64,000 nucleotides of DNA from Rhizobium sp. AAP43 (GCF_001296045.1 NZ_LJHS01000005.1:496001-560000); one strand, 5' to 3'; counted from the stretch's first letter, positions 1 through 10,476 are shown. Made by a program: numbers and translations. Notes: generated by a model from the letters alone, not told the origin.

Positions 1-190
1 CCTTGCGGATCTGTGGCACCGAGATTGCGAAGATGATCAGGCTCGCCAGGCCCCAGCGGCCAAAGCTCAGGATCATCGGGCTGACGTGGCCGAGTGCCAG
101 CTTGCCGGCGACTGCGTTGCCGCCCCAGAGCAAGGTGGTGATGACGAGAAAAGTATAGGCGCGAACCGGCAAAGTATGGCTTCCTTGCAT
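1..190 (-). CDS. EamA/DMT-family permease, N-terminal part (runs off window)
   Basis: Reading the minus strand from the ATG at 190 gives an open frame of 63 codons to the window edge with no stop. The peptide begins MQGSHTLPVRAYTFLVITTL and continues with LLWGGNAVAGKLALGHVSPM, the typical first helix and loop of EamA-type drug/metabolite transporters, which are inner-membrane exporters of small metabolites. Only about 20% of a normal 300-residue protein is present, so the substrate cannot be inferred. It is divergent from purA, with 195 bases between the two start codons. No other in-frame start was found close upstream. Confidence 0.8.
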   Translation of the reverse strand, partial: MQGSHTLPVRAYTFLVITTLLWGGNAVAGKLALGHVSPMILSFGRWGLASLIIFAISVPQIRK

Positions 191-385
191 GCGTCGGCCC
201 CGGTCATACCGGCAAAACCTGCCGTCCCGATGGGCGCGATTGCACCGGAAATAGGTCAGGGGTCTCGCTTTGTCACGCAAAAAGCCGATTCAATGGTCAA
301 GACGGGTCGATTTCCCGAAAACAACACAGTATAGATGCGCGGGTTTGAGTAGGCGCAACGACTGCGCGATATACAGGATTTCGAA

Positions 386-1684
<1,299 letters not shown>

Positions 1685-1704
1685 GTTAACCATTTACCAG
1701 AGTT

Positions 1705-1730
1705 TTGCCGATTCCATATCGAATCGGCAA
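1705..1730 (+). other. Perfect inverted repeat between purA and the next gene
   Basis: Arms TTGCCGATTC (1705-1714) and GAATCGGCAA (1721-1730) are exact complements around a 6-base loop. There is no following T-run, so it is a poor intrinsic terminator. It sits directly before the GAAGAGAAA ribosome-binding region of the gene starting at 1747, so it could be an mRNA hairpin affecting purA 3' end stability or downstream translation. Both arms contain a GANTC methylation site. Role is inferred. Confidence 0.5.
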
Positions 1731-1746
1731 CGAAGAGAAAGTGCGT

Positions 1747-3972
1747 ATGGCTGACTTTATCGCCGTCATTCGACGGGCCGTGGACGGGCTGTCGAACAAC
1801 ACTCCGGAAATGCGTGTGCGGGTCTATGAAAAGGCCCGCGCTGCCGTCGTGCGGCAGCTTGAGAACATGCAGCCAAGGCCGCCCGAGCACATGTTGCAGC
1901 GGCAGTTGGAAAAGCTCGACGCTGCGATCCGCGAGGTGGAGGCAGAACACGCCGCGGCTCTGCCGGCTTATGAGGAAGAAGCGCCAGCCCAGGAATGGGC
2001 GTCCGAGCCGGAACCCATGGCGCCAGAACCGGCGCCTGTCGAAGCCTATGTCGAGCCTGTCCAGGCAGCGCCCGCACCGGCGGTGACCGGTGATGACTGG
2101 GCCGATGCGTATATGGCGGAAAACGAGCCGCGCGCGCCGGTCGAAGCGGCTGTACCAGAGCATCAGGCACCCGTCGAACAGTTCGCTCCCTGGGAAACGC
2201 CTGCTGCGGCTGAGGTCCCACCCGCCGAACCGGAATACACGTCACCGGTTCCCGTCGGGACCGATTTCGATGAGGGCCGCCATCCGGCCGAGCCGGACCT
2301 GCCCGAGCACTATGCCGCGCCTGAGCCTGTTGCGCCTGCCGAGACGTGGCCTCCCGTGACGACGCCGGCGGTGCCGCTCTGGGAGCATCGCGAAGCGGTG
2401 AACAAGCCGGTCGAGCCGGCGGCTGCCGCGCGCATGGACCTTGTCGATGACTGGCTGCAGGAGCGTCAGGCCGATGCTGCTCCGGCATCCTTGCCCGAAG
2501 CGACGTGGGATGTGCCGGCGGCGACTGAGCCTGCTGCGAACCGCGTGCCAGAACTGCCGGAAATCGGCTATGAAACCACACAGGTTTCCCATACGCCGAC
2601 CGACGAGTTCCCGGCGTTTTCCGAGCCAGCCCGGATTGATACCTCGGCACAGTTCGAGGTTCAGGACGGTTACCGGCTGCCCGCCGAAACGGCTACAGAT
2701 TACGCGGGTCTTGCCCCGAATCCGGGCCAGTTGCCGACCGAACCGGATGATTTCAGCCGCTGGTTCCAGGAACATGCCGGTGATGTCAGTCCGCAGCCCG
2801 ATCAGCCCGTGGGGCAGGTTGGTGTCGATCCATACGTGACCGGCGTGTCCGGTGCGATGGTGCCGGACCCGTTTGACGCCGTTCCGAGCGACGCGGTTGC
2901 TGTTTCGCCGAAGAAGAACGAGGCCATGGACGCGCTGATGGGCGGCTATGACCAGCCGGCCTATCGTCTGGAACCGCAAAGGCGTCGCAACTACGCGCCG
3001 GTTATCCTGGCCGTTGTCGGCTTTACCATTGCGGCTGGTGCTGGCCTTGCCGGTTGGATCTATCGCGACGACATCAGTTCGCTGGTGGCCAATGTTGCCG
3101 GCGCACCGGTGCCGGCGGACGAAACAGCGACACAGACGCCTGCTGCGACCACGCCGCCAGCCAATCCGGCTGAAGACCAAACGGCGGAAGCGGCAAATGG
3201 CGGTGCTCCGGCCGAGGCGGCAGGGTCCGAGAAGTTCACACAGCGCTTGCGCGCCGACGGATCCGAGGTTGACGACGGTGCTGCTGCGGCCCCGAGCATC
3301 GGAACGCCACCCGAAGGCCGCTCGGTCTCGGCGCAGACCGTTGCGTCCAACATCGAACCCACGGATGGTGCAACACCACCGGCCCAGACGTCGGCACCAG
3401 CCGCAGCCGCGGCCGCAGCCGGTGGCGACAAGCTGTTCCTCTATGAAGAGCAGATTGGCCAGGCAACGCCGGTTGCCGTTCCCGGTGGCGTGACATGGAC
3501 CGCGCTGCGCGAAAACGGACCGGATGGTCGTCCCGATCCCCAGATCCAGGGTCGCCTGTCGGTTCCGGATCGCGGTCTGACCGCGCTGCTGACGATCAAG
3601 CGCAACACCGATGACTCGCTGCCTGCCAGCCATATCATCGAGGTCGTGTTCTCGGTTCCGGCCACCTTTGAAGGTGGTGCAATCGAGAACCTGCAGCGGA
3701 TCGCGATGAAGCGGACGGAACAGGATCGCGGTGATCCGCTGGTTGCCGTCACCGCCAAGGTGACCGATGACACCTATCTGGTGGCGCTCAACGACTTCGA
3801 GGATGTGATTGCCCGCAATCTCGAACTCCTGTCGACACGCGGTTGGATCGACATTCCGGTCATTTATCGCAATGGTCGCCGCGCGCTGATCACCATGGAC
3901 AAGGGCACTGATGGCGCACGCGTCTTCGAACAGGTGATCAACGAGTGGAAGGCGCTGGGTCCGGGCAACTGA
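1747..3972 (+). CDS. Large Pro/Ala/Glu-rich single-pass membrane protein of unknown function
   Basis: The product is 741 residues from the ATG at 1747, which is preceded by GAAGAGAAA. An upstream ATG-less extension to 1705 would begin inside a hairpin and is rejected. Three parts are visible. The first is an N-terminal helical segment of about 70 residues beginning MADFIAVIRRAVDGL. The second is a long low-complexity acidic Pro/Ala region to about residue 400. The third is a single membrane helix near residues 415-438 followed by another Pro/Ala linker and a folded C-terminal domain of about 170 residues. With the usual topology the tail domain would be periplasmic. The terminal domain and the N-terminal helix look conserved in character while the linkers do not. 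I do not recognise a named family. An intrinsic terminator follows at 4029. Confidence 0.85.
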   Translation: MADFIAVIRRAVDGLSNNTPEMRVRVYEKARAAVVRQLENMQPRPPEHMLQRQLEKLDAAIREVEAEHAAALPAYEEEAPAQEWASEPEPMAPEPAPVEAYVEPVQAAPAPAVTGDDWADAYMAENEPRAPVEAAVPEHQAPVEQFAPWETPAAAEVPPAEPEYTSPVPVGTDFDEGRHPAEPDLPEHYAAPEPVAPAETWPPVTTPAVPLWEHREAVNKPVEPAAAARMDLVDDWLQERQADAAPASLPEATWDVPAATEPAANRVPELPEIGYETTQVSHTPTDEFPAFSEPARIDTSAQFEVQDGYRLPAETATDYAGLAPNPGQLPTEPDDFSRWFQEHAGDVSPQPDQPVGQVGVDPYVTGVSGAMVPDPFDAVPSDAVAVSPKKNEAMDALMGGYDQPAYRLEPQRRRNYAPVILAVVGFTIAAGAGLAGWIYRDDISSLVANVAGAPVPADETATQTPAATTPPANPAEDQTAEAANGGAPAEAAGSEKFTQRLRADGSEVDDGAAAAPSIGTPPEGRSVSAQTVASNIEPTDGATPPAQTSAPAAAAAAAGGDKLFLYEEQIGQATPVAVPGGVTWTALRENGPDGRPDPQIQGRLSVPDRGLTALLTIKRNTDDSLPASHIIEVVFSVPATFEGGAIENLQRIAMKRTEQDRGDPLVAVTAKVTDDTYLVALNDFEDVIARNLELLSTRGWIDIPVIYRNGRRALITMDKGTDGARVFEQVINEWKALGPGN

Positions 3973-4028
3973 CCGGACAAGTCTCCTGGCGCGTTGTGAC
4001 AACCGCCACGCTTGGTTGCATTCTTGAG

Positions 4029-4058
4029 ATCCGCAGGACTTGCGTCCTGCGGATTTTT
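4029..4058 (+). terminator. Intrinsic terminator
   Basis: An 11-base-pair perfect stem, ATCCGCAGGAC (4029-4039) with GTCCTGCGGAT (4044-4054), a TTGC loop, and a run of five T ending at 4058. It ends the preceding envelope-protein gene and shows that the ABC gene downstream cannot start at the TTG at 4040, which lies in the loop. Confidence 0.9.
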
Positions 4059-4108
4059 CATTTCCGGTGCCAATGCCACACGACAAGATGAACGATCGGG
4101 GATCAGAG

Positions 4109-5047
4109 ATGGGATTGGCGAACACGAAAAGAGCCGAGGCGGCTGATGACCGTTCGGGTGATGCCATCGAGATCGTATCGGTGCACAAGCGCTATGGGCG
4201 CGGACCGCGCGCCGTTCAGGCACTTGATGGCCTGTCACTTGCTGTTCCCAGAGGCGAGGTTTTCGGCCTTCTCGGCCCGAATGGCGCCGGCAAGAGTACA
4301 TTGCTGCGGATCGTCGCCGGCCTGATCACGCCCGATGCCGGCGAGGTGCGCATCTTCGGTGCGCCGGCCAGGCCTCAGTCCCGGCAGCGTCTCGGCATGC
4401 TGGTCGAGGCGCCCGGTCTCTATCCGTTTCTCACCGCACGTGAGCATCTTGAAATGCTGGCCCGTTCGTCCGGCACCATGGCGCTGGTTGAACCCGTGCT
4501 GCGCCGCGTTGGCCTGGTCGGCGCCGCCGACAAGGCGGTTTCCGGTTTTTCACTCGGCATGAAGCAAAGGCTCGGAATCGGCTGCGCACTGGTGGGGCAG
4601 CCAGAGGCGGTGATCCTTGATGAGCCCACCAATGGGCTCGACCCGGACGGGATTTTGGAAATTCGATCTCTGATCCAGGAGCTTGCCCATCGCGACGGTC
4701 TCGCCGTACTGCTGTCGAGCCATCTGCTCGTCGAGGTCGAGCGGGTATGCAGCCGCGTGGCGATCATCAATCGGGGGCGTCTGGCTGCCGAAGGTGTGGT
4801 TGCCGACCTGATCGGGGGCGAGGGGCGGTTCTTCCTCAGGGTGGACGCGCCGGCGGATGTGCTGATGGGGCTTTGCCATGAGGCTGAACTGGTCGATGGT
4901 GGCGTCAGTCTGCGGATCGGGGAGGCTGAAGTTCCCGAGTTGATCCGGTCTCTCGTCCTGTCCGGTGCGCGTATCCACGAGGCAAAACGGATCAAGGCGG
5001 ATCTCGAATCTGTCTTTCTCTCGGAAACGCGGGAGGGCCGCGCATGA
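4109..5047 (+). CDS. ABC transporter ATP-binding protein
   Basis: This 312-residue ATPase powers an ABC-2 type exporter encoded immediately downstream. Walker A is GPNGAGKST, the signature region is SGFSLGMKQRLGIG (a degenerate LSGGQ, common in ABC-2 exporters), and Walker B is VILDEPTNGLDPDG. A C-terminal extension of about 80 residues follows the D-loop region, as in the BcrA/NatA-like group. I chose ATG 4109 because GGGGATCAG precedes it; an in-frame ATG at 4088 is possible but has no ribosome-binding site. The stop codon overlaps the permease start by four bases (ATGA), indicating translational coupling. The substrate is unknown. Confidence 0.93.
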   Translation: MGLANTKRAEAADDRSGDAIEIVSVHKRYGRGPRAVQALDGLSLAVPRGEVFGLLGPNGAGKSTLLRIVAGLITPDAGEVRIFGAPARPQSRQRLGMLVEAPGLYPFLTAREHLEMLARSSGTMALVEPVLRRVGLVGAADKAVSGFSLGMKQRLGIGCALVGQPEAVILDEPTNGLDPDGILEIRSLIQELAHRDGLAVLLSSHLLVEVERVCSRVAIINRGRLAAEGVVADLIGGEGRFFLRVDAPADVLMGLCHEAELVDGGVSLRIGEAEVPELIRSLVLSGARIHEAKRIKADLESVFLSETREGRA

Positions 5048-5838
5048 AGGCGCTTGTCACAGCCGAGATCGTCAAGCTTGTCCGTCAGCCGGCGCTTCTG
5101 TTCTTCGGTTTCCTGTCGGTTGCCTTTCTGTCGATCCTGTTCAAGTTCGGCATGGAAGGCTTCGTCTATCTTCGCACCGGGCGTCGGTCGGCGGGTGATC
5201 TCGACATCTTTCTGTCGGCCGCCAACAGTCTTGGCATTTCTGGAAATTCGATGGGTCACCTGCTGCATGCGATCGGCATCGGGTCCATTTTCTATCTCGA
5301 CTATCGCTATCAGACCTGGCGGCTGCTTGTGCCACGTCATTCACGCGCTGAGCTCTATGCGGCGAAGTTCTTCGTCTGCATCGGGTTTCTGGCAGCCGGC
5401 CTGCTTCTCGCGGTTGCCGGGGATCTGGTCCTGACCGTGATCCGCGCCCTTGCCAGCGAGGCTGGCATGAGCGGGCTTACCGTCTCTGCATCGTCTTTCC
5501 TGGTTCTTCTAACTGCTTTGTCGGTCGCGCTTCTGGAACTGGCCGTGCTGACGGCGTTCGTGGCGGTGGTCGTGGTCATCACCCGAACCATGATAACGGC
5601 GGCCATCTCCGCCTTTTTGCTCGCCATCGGGTCGTCGATCCTGCAGATCTACTTGGGCCGAGACGCTGACAGTCTGCCGCTACCGAGCTATGCGGCACAA
5701 GCGGCGCGAGACTGGCTGCTTTCGGGCGGATCGACGATGGCAGGTGGATTGGGTGTGATTGTTCTGATGCTTTGGCTTGCCGTCTTGCCGGCCCTTGGCA
5801 TGGCGATCCTTTCGCGTCAGCAGCTGGCCACGGAATAG
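5044..5838 (+). CDS. ABC-2 type transporter permease
   Basis: The 264-residue inner-membrane protein has about six hydrophobic helices, among them residues near 15-35, 105-130, 155-180, 185-205 and 235-260. It starts within the stop codon of the ATPase gene (ATGA overlap), so the two form an exporter pair. The fold is consistent with the ABC-2 permease group (MKALVTAEIVKLVRQPALL at the N-terminus is the amphipathic start typical of these proteins). Substrate cannot be told from sequence. A strong hairpin lies just after the stop, separating it from the convergent rpoH gene. Confidence 0.9.
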   Translation: MKALVTAEIVKLVRQPALLFFGFLSVAFLSILFKFGMEGFVYLRTGRRSAGDLDIFLSAANSLGISGNSMGHLLHAIGIGSIFYLDYRYQTWRLLVPRHSRAELYAAKFFVCIGFLAAGLLLAVAGDLVLTVIRALASEAGMSGLTVSASSFLVLLTALSVALLELAVLTAFVAVVVVITRTMITAAISAFLLAIGSSILQIYLGRDADSLPLPSYAAQAARDWLLSGGSTMAGGLGVIVLMLWLAVLPALGMAILSRQQLATE

Positions 5839-5852
5839 GGCTCGCAAACAGA

Positions 5853-5879
5853 AAAGCCGCCCGGGATCCGGGCGGCTTT
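5853..5879. terminator. Bidirectional intrinsic terminator
   Basis: A 12-base-pair perfect stem AAAGCCGCCCGG / CCGGGCGGCTTT with a GAT loop. The terminal A/T runs make it work on both strands, serving the ABC permease gene (plus) and rpoH (minus). Confidence 0.9.
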
Positions 5880-5904
5880 CGACTTGTTTGAACGGGCTTT
5901 CAGA

Positions 5905-6807
5905 TCAAGCTTCAACCACCCGCAGGGCGCGCGCGCGCTCAAGCGCATCCTTTTGAACGGCTTCCTGAACCTTTTCGAAGGCGCGGACCTCGATCTGGCG
6001 GACGCGTTCGCGGCTGATGTCGAACTCGGCAGAGAGGTCCTCCAGCGTGATCGGATCGTCGGCCAGACGGCGGGCTTCAAAGATGCGACGCTCGCGATCA
6101 TTGAGGACAGCCATGGCGCGCTTCAGCATGCTGCGGCGCGTTTCCAGCTCGTCCTGCTCGATGAGAACGGCTTCCTGACTGTCATGGTCATCAACAAGCC
6201 AGTCCTGCCACTGTCCACCTTCGCCTTCGCTGGCGCGCAGCGGTGCGTTCAGCGAGGCGTCGCCGGAGAGGCGGCGGTTCATCGATATGACTTCTTCCTC
6301 GGAGACCTTCAGCTTGGTCGCGATTTCCGTGACCTGGTCGGGCTTAAGGTCGCCTTCCTCGATCGCCTGGATCTTGCCCTTGAGGCGGCGCAGGTTGAAG
6401 AACAGACGCTTCTGGTTGGCCGTCGTGCCCATCTTGACCAGCGACCAAGAGCGCAGGATGTATTCCTGGATCGAGGCCTTGATCCACCACATGGCATAGG
6501 TTGCCAGACGGAAGCCGCGTTCCGGATCGAATTTCTTGACCGCTTGCATCAGGCCGACATTGCCCTCAGACACGACTTCGCCGATCGGCAGGCCGTAGCC
6601 GCGATAGCCCATGGCAATCTTGGCCACGAGCCGCAGATGGCTCGTTACCATGCGGTGGGCCGCGTCGCGGTCGCCGTGCTCGGCGTAACGCTTGGCAAGC
6701 ATGTATTCTTCCTGCGGTTCCAGCATGGGGAACTTGCGGATTTCGTCCAGATAACGATTGAGACCGGCCTCGCCGGCTGTAATACTAGGCAAACTGTTGC
6801 GGGCCAT
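5905..6807 (-). CDS. rpoH: RNA polymerase heat-shock sigma factor RpoH
   Basis: This 300-residue sigma-70-family protein directs RNA polymerase to heat-shock promoters. Region 2 is visible as EVVSEGNVGLMQAVKKFDPE and RLATYAMWWIKASIQEYILR. The RpoH box follows as NQKRLFFNLRRLKG, which is diagnostic for RpoH against other sigma-70 paralogues. Region 4.2 is DISRERVRQIEVRAFEKVQ. I set the start at ATG 6807 because GAGGGGTG precedes it; the ten extra upstream codons would cover this site. It shares a terminator with the convergent ABC exporter. Rhizobia often carry two rpoH genes; only this one is in the window. Confidence 0.96.
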   Translation of the reverse strand: MARNSLPSITAGEAGLNRYLDEIRKFPMLEPQEEYMLAKRYAEHGDRDAAHRMVTSHLRLVAKIAMGYRGYGLPIGEVVSEGNVGLMQAVKKFDPERGFRLATYAMWWIKASIQEYILRSWSLVKMGTTANQKRLFFNLRRLKGKIQAIEEGDLKPDQVTEIATKLKVSEEEVISMNRRLSGDASLNAPLRASEGEGGQWQDWLVDDHDSQEAVLIEQDELETRRSMLKRAMAVLNDRERRIFEARRLADDPITLEDLSAEFDISRERVRQIEVRAFEKVQEAVQKDALERARALRVVEA

Positions 6808-7064
6808 GATGCACCCCTCTTCTTCCTGGGCTCCCATAGGACGGCGAGCCCGATGTCCGTGGATCTCTCTATCCCACAGAAATCCGATTAGCAGATAAGT
6901 ATGGCAAAACGCCGATACAAGAGTTGCGTTCCGTCACGAGGCTGTGAGAGCCAAAATAATTTGCGCGCAATTGAATTGCGAGCAAGATCTAAGGGGCTTG
7001 CCACTCTGATGGGAATTGATGTCTGTTCATGGAACAATCCTGGCGTGTTCCGATCGAGGGTCAC

Positions 7065-7940
7065 ATGAGCCTATCACCCTACTTCCGCGGTCTTGCAGCC
7101 GTTACCGTTGCAACTGTTGCATTGAGTACGGCCGGCCTGATGACGCGCCTTGTCAGCATTGATGCTCCAACGCTTCTCTTCCTGCGTGGGACGATTGCGG
7201 GAAGCTTCCTCTTCGTTTGCCTGTTCGCGGTCAACCGGGGGCGGGTCGGTCCCGATTTCGCGCGGCTTGGTCGCGCTGGTCTGCTGATCTGTGCGACATC
7301 GGCCGTCTGTGCGGTTCTCTTCATCGGCGCGCTCTACACAACGTCGGTTGCGCATGTGGCGATCATCTTTGCGACATGTCCATTTGTTGCGGCGGGACTG
7401 GGACGTCTTCTTCTCGGCGAGAAGCCGACACGCTCGGCACTTGTTGCCAGTGGCGTTGCGATGGGGGGAGTGTTGCTGATGATCGGCAGCGGTGAAGAGG
7501 GCAGCTTGTTCGGCGATGCGCTCGCCTTTGCCATGACGGTAATGGTGGCCTTCTGGACTGTGCTTTTACGCCGCTTCCCGGATAAGCCGGCGCTACCCTG
7601 CACCGTGGCGTCCTGCTTGCTGAGCGCCTTGATCGCCTTGCCCTTTGCCAGCCCGCTCGTGGCATCCACACATGACCTGCTGGTGGTGCTTGGCTTTGGC
7701 GTTCTTGTCTTCTCAGTGGGCTTCCTGCTTCTGACCATCGGCGCGCGGGATGTGCCGCCGGTGGAGGCGGCCCTGATCGGCGCACTGGATGCCCCGCTTG
7801 CGCCCTTATGGGTGCTGATCTTTCTCGGCGATCGGCCGTCTGGCTCAACGGTGATTGGCGGCACAATCGTGCTTGTCGCCGTGTGCCTCCATATTCTGTC
7901 GGCTCATCGCACGGCGACGACGTCTGCAGCAAAGAGCTGA
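7065..7940 (+). CDS. DMT-family (EamA) permease
   Basis: The product is a 291-residue polytopic inner-membrane protein with about ten hydrophobic helices in two repeats, each EamA-like. Recognisable stretches are STAGLMTRLVSIDAPTLLFLRG in the first repeat and VPPVEAALIGALDAPLAPLWV in the second, a pattern seen in RhaT/EamA exporters. ATG 7065 is preceded by GAGGG at a good distance; an ATG at 7029 would add 12 residues without a clear site. It stands alone, divergent from rpoH and convergent with the pseudouridine synthase gene. The substrate is unknown. Confidence 0.88.
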   Translation: MSLSPYFRGLAAVTVATVALSTAGLMTRLVSIDAPTLLFLRGTIAGSFLFVCLFAVNRGRVGPDFARLGRAGLLICATSAVCAVLFIGALYTTSVAHVAIIFATCPFVAAGLGRLLLGEKPTRSALVASGVAMGGVLLMIGSGEEGSLFGDALAFAMTVMVAFWTVLLRRFPDKPALPCTVASCLLSALIALPFASPLVASTHDLLVVLGFGVLVFSVGFLLLTIGARDVPPVEAALIGALDAPLAPLWVLIFLGDRPSGSTVIGGTIVLVAVCLHILSAHRTATTSAAKS

Positions 7941-7955
7941 TGAGGCTGCGGCCTC

Positions 7956-8984
7956 CTACATGGCTTTTAGCGCGTCGATCACCGTTTGCAGGTCGGCCGG
8001 GATCGGCGCTTCGAAGCGCAGTGTCTTGCCGGTCGTCGGGTGCTCGAAGGCCAAGAGATAGGCGTGCAGCGCCTGGCGGTGGAACTTGTTGACGGCGCGC
8101 TTGGCGTCTTCCGGCAACAGGTTCGACTTGGTCTTGAAGGCGGCGCCATATTCCTGGTCGCCAATCAGCGGATTGCCGATATGGGCCATGTGAACGCGGA
8201 TCTGGTGGGTGCGGCCCGTTTCCAGGCGGCATTCGACCAGCGAGGCGAGGCACGTGGCGTCCGGCTTTTCGCCGTAACGTTCGAGCACGGTATAGTGGGT
8301 GATCGCCTCGCGGGCGTCGTCGGTATCCTCGCGCTTGACGGTGCGCTTGGTGCGATCGGCGCCGGAGCGGCCAAGGGCCGCGTCGATCGTGCCAGCAAGG
8401 GTCCGCGGGCGGCCCCACACGACGGCGCGGTAAGCGCGTTCCAGCGGGCCGGTGCGGCCATGGTCGGCGAACTGGTCGGAGAGGTGGCGGTGGGCAATGT
8501 CGTTCTTCGCGACGACCATGACACCGGATGTGTCCTTGTCGAGACGGTGTACGATGCCGGGCCGCTTGACGCCGCCAATGCCCGACAGGCTGTCGCCGCA
8601 ATGGTAGATGAGGGCGTTGACCAGCGTTCCATGCCAGTTGCCGGCACCTGGATGCACAACGAGGCCCGGCGGCTTGGCAATGACGATCAAGTCGGAATCC
8701 TCGTAGAGGATCTCGAGTGGAATGTTTTCGCCCTTGGGCTGGGGGTCTTCGGGCGCGGGCAGGTCGATGACGACGTTATCGCCGAGCTTGATTTTGCGAT
8801 TGGGACTGTCGAGCAGAACCCCATTCAACTGCACGGCGCCCTGTTCGATCAGCGCCTTGACGCGGTTGCGCGAGAACTCCTTGCCGAGGGCGGCCGTCAG
8901 CCAGGCATCGATGCGGCCTTCGGCATCGTCGCCGGCAATCAGCTCTTTCCTTGACGCAGCGGCTTCGTTAAAGGGGTCGGTCAT
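7956..8984 (-). CDS. rluD: RluA-family 23S rRNA pseudouridine synthase (RluD type)
   Basis: The 342-residue product has an N-terminal S4-like RNA-binding segment (RIDAWLTAALGKEFSRNRVK) and the RluA catalytic domain. The catalytic aspartate is in the HRLDKDTSGVMVVAKN motif. It isomerises uridines in rRNA; the RluD assignment (helix 69) rests on length and the usual rhizobial location near rpoH, so another RluA subtype is possible. Start: paired ATGs at 8987 and 8984 follow CGGGATGAC; upstream codons to 9263 would overlap the divergent gene and are rejected. Confidence 0.92.
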   Translation of the reverse strand: MTDPFNEAAASRKELIAGDDAEGRIDAWLTAALGKEFSRNRVKALIEQGAVQLNGVLLDSPNRKIKLGDNVVIDLPAPEDPQPKGENIPLEILYEDSDLIVIAKPPGLVVHPGAGNWHGTLVNALIYHCGDSLSGIGGVKRPGIVHRLDKDTSGVMVVAKNDIAHRHLSDQFADHGRTGPLERAYRAVVWGRPRTLAGTIDAALGRSGADRTKRTVKREDTDDAREAITHYTVLERYGEKPDATCLASLVECRLETGRTHQIRVHMAHIGNPLIGDQEYGAAFKTKSNLLPEDAKRAVNKFHRQALHAYLLAFEHPTTGKTLRFEAPIPADLQTVIDALKAM

Positions 8985-9159
8985 CATGTCATCCCGTCTG
9001 AAAACGACCGGCGGCGCGGCCTCGTTCTGCAGCCATGTCGCACAGACCGGGGATTTCGACAATCGACAGCCGGGTCTGCCGGCCGATTTTCTCCGATCGT
9101 TCGCTTCGGAGAAAGGGTCTTTCAAAGCCTGGCGGACGAGTGAAGGTGAAACTGCTGCC

Positions 9160-9552
9160 ATGACGCATATCGATGACGACCAGGAAGACAAGCCGCTTGA
9201 TCCGGTGATGGAAGGCGTTCGCCGCAAGATGATCAAGCTGCAGCTGATCTCGGGCGGTATCATGGCGATCCTGTTTCTCGCCGTGCTCGTTGCGATCGTC
9301 TACAAACTTACCCGCAGCGACGGCAAGGCACCGCCTGTGGCCGCAACCGGTCAGCAGCCCTTCGTCGTGCCGTCGGACCAGCCGCTCGCACTGACGGCCA
9401 ACCTGCCGGCCGGTTTCCGTATCCTGTCGATGTCGCTCTCCGGCAGCCAGATCCTGGTGGACGGCGAGAATGCAGCCGGACGCCGCACGGCGCTGGTCTA
9501 TGATCTCGGGCTCGGACGCTTCATCGCCGAGGTCGGCTTCAGCGGAAACTGA
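9160..9552 (+). CDS. Small single-pass membrane protein of unknown function
   Basis: A 130-residue protein beginning MTHIDDDQEDKPLDPVM. One hydrophobic helix lies near residues 30-52 (ISGGIMAILFLAVLVAIVYKL), followed by a Pro/Ala linker and a domain of about 60 residues. Topology suggests a cytoplasmic acidic N-terminus and a periplasmic C-terminal domain. ATG 9160 is preceded by GTGAAGGTGAA. It is divergent from the rluD-type gene and ends five bases before the start of the TrmH gene, suggesting co-transcription with the latter. Similar short membrane proteins next to RluA genes occur in other alphaproteobacteria (possibly DUF6476), but I cannot confirm the family. Confidence 0.8.
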   Translation: MTHIDDDQEDKPLDPVMEGVRRKMIKLQLISGGIMAILFLAVLVAIVYKLTRSDGKAPPVAATGQQPFVVPSDQPLALTANLPAGFRILSMSLSGSQILVDGENAAGRRTALVYDLGLGRFIAEVGFSGN

Positions 9553-9556
9553 TAGG

Positions 9557-10405
9557 GTGAGCCCGCCTGTCTCCCGGTCCACGCCTGCGATCGAGATCAC
9601 CGATCCCGGCGATCCGCGCATTGCCGAGTTCACCGGTATTCGCGAACGCGATCTCACTGGCCGGCATGGCCAGTTCATTGCGGAAGGCACGGTGGTGATC
9701 TCGATGCTGGCAAAGGCGCATCGTGCAGGTGGACCGGTCCGGGCGGAAAAGCTTCTGATCCTCAAGAACCGGCAGGCCGGGCTTGACGATATCGTCGCCC
9801 AGTTTCCCGACGAAGTTCCGCTCTATGTGGCAGAGGGGCCGGTTCTCGATCAGATTGCGGGCTTTCACCTGCATCGTGGTGTCCTGGCGCTCGGCTCGCG
9901 CCGTGCGCCGCCGGATGCCCTGGACCTCATCGGAGCCCTGCCGGAAACCTCGCTGGTCCTGGTCGCTTGCGGCATTTCCAACCATGACAATGTCGGTTCG
10001 CTGTTTCGCAACGCGGCCGGCTTCCGTGCCGATGCCGTGCTGCTCGATGAAACCTGCTGCGATCCGCTTTACCGCAAGGCGCTCCGGGTCTCGGTCGGTG
10101 CTGTGCTGACCACACCCTATGCGCGGGGCGGGGCACCAGATGGGCTGCTCTCGTCGCTTGCCGATCAGGGTTTCGAAATCTGGGCGCTGTCGCCGGCCGG
10201 AACGGTCGAGATCGGTGAGGTGAAACCCGGTCGCCGTGTCGCGCTGGTGATGGGCACCGAGGGGGAGGGGCTGCCGGCTGATATCCTCAATCGGTTCAAC
10301 ACGGCGCGGATTGCCCAGGCGCCCGAATTGGACAGCCTGAATGTTGGGACAGCGAGCGGGATTGCGCTTCACGCCATTGCGCGCGGCATGGGTCGTCTCG
10401 GTTAA
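9557..10405 (+). CDS. TrmH/SpoU-family RNA 2'-O-methyltransferase
   Basis: The 282-residue product carries the three SpoU motifs: NHDNVGSLFRNAAGF (motif 1), VALVMGTEGEGLP (motif 2) and LDSLNVGTASGIALH (motif 3), which build the knotted S-adenosylmethionine site. It methylates ribose in tRNA or rRNA; the exact target cannot be read from sequence. The GTG at 9557, five bases after the upstream stop, fits the family's usual length; the in-frame ATG at 9470 would overlap the preceding gene. An N-terminal RNA-binding domain of about 110 residues precedes the knot. Confidence 0.92.
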   Translation: MSPPVSRSTPAIEITDPGDPRIAEFTGIRERDLTGRHGQFIAEGTVVISMLAKAHRAGGPVRAEKLLILKNRQAGLDDIVAQFPDEVPLYVAEGPVLDQIAGFHLHRGVLALGSRRAPPDALDLIGALPETSLVLVACGISNHDNVGSLFRNAAGFRADAVLLDETCCDPLYRKALRVSVGAVLTTPYARGGAPDGLLSSLADQGFEIWALSPAGTVEIGEVKPGRRVALVMGTEGEGLPADILNRFNTARIAQAPELDSLNVGTASGIALHAIARGMGRLG

Positions 10406-10476
10406 GGCTCCGAAGCTCTAAGGCCTGGACAGGAAAGCGCTGCAAGCAGGGCAAGCCTGTGGTTGACGACGCAAGC

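Noticed and set aside
2242-4188. 648-codon open frame antisense to the envelope protein gene
   Set aside because: Crosses the terminator at 4029 and has no recognisable domain; codon use fits the plus strand.
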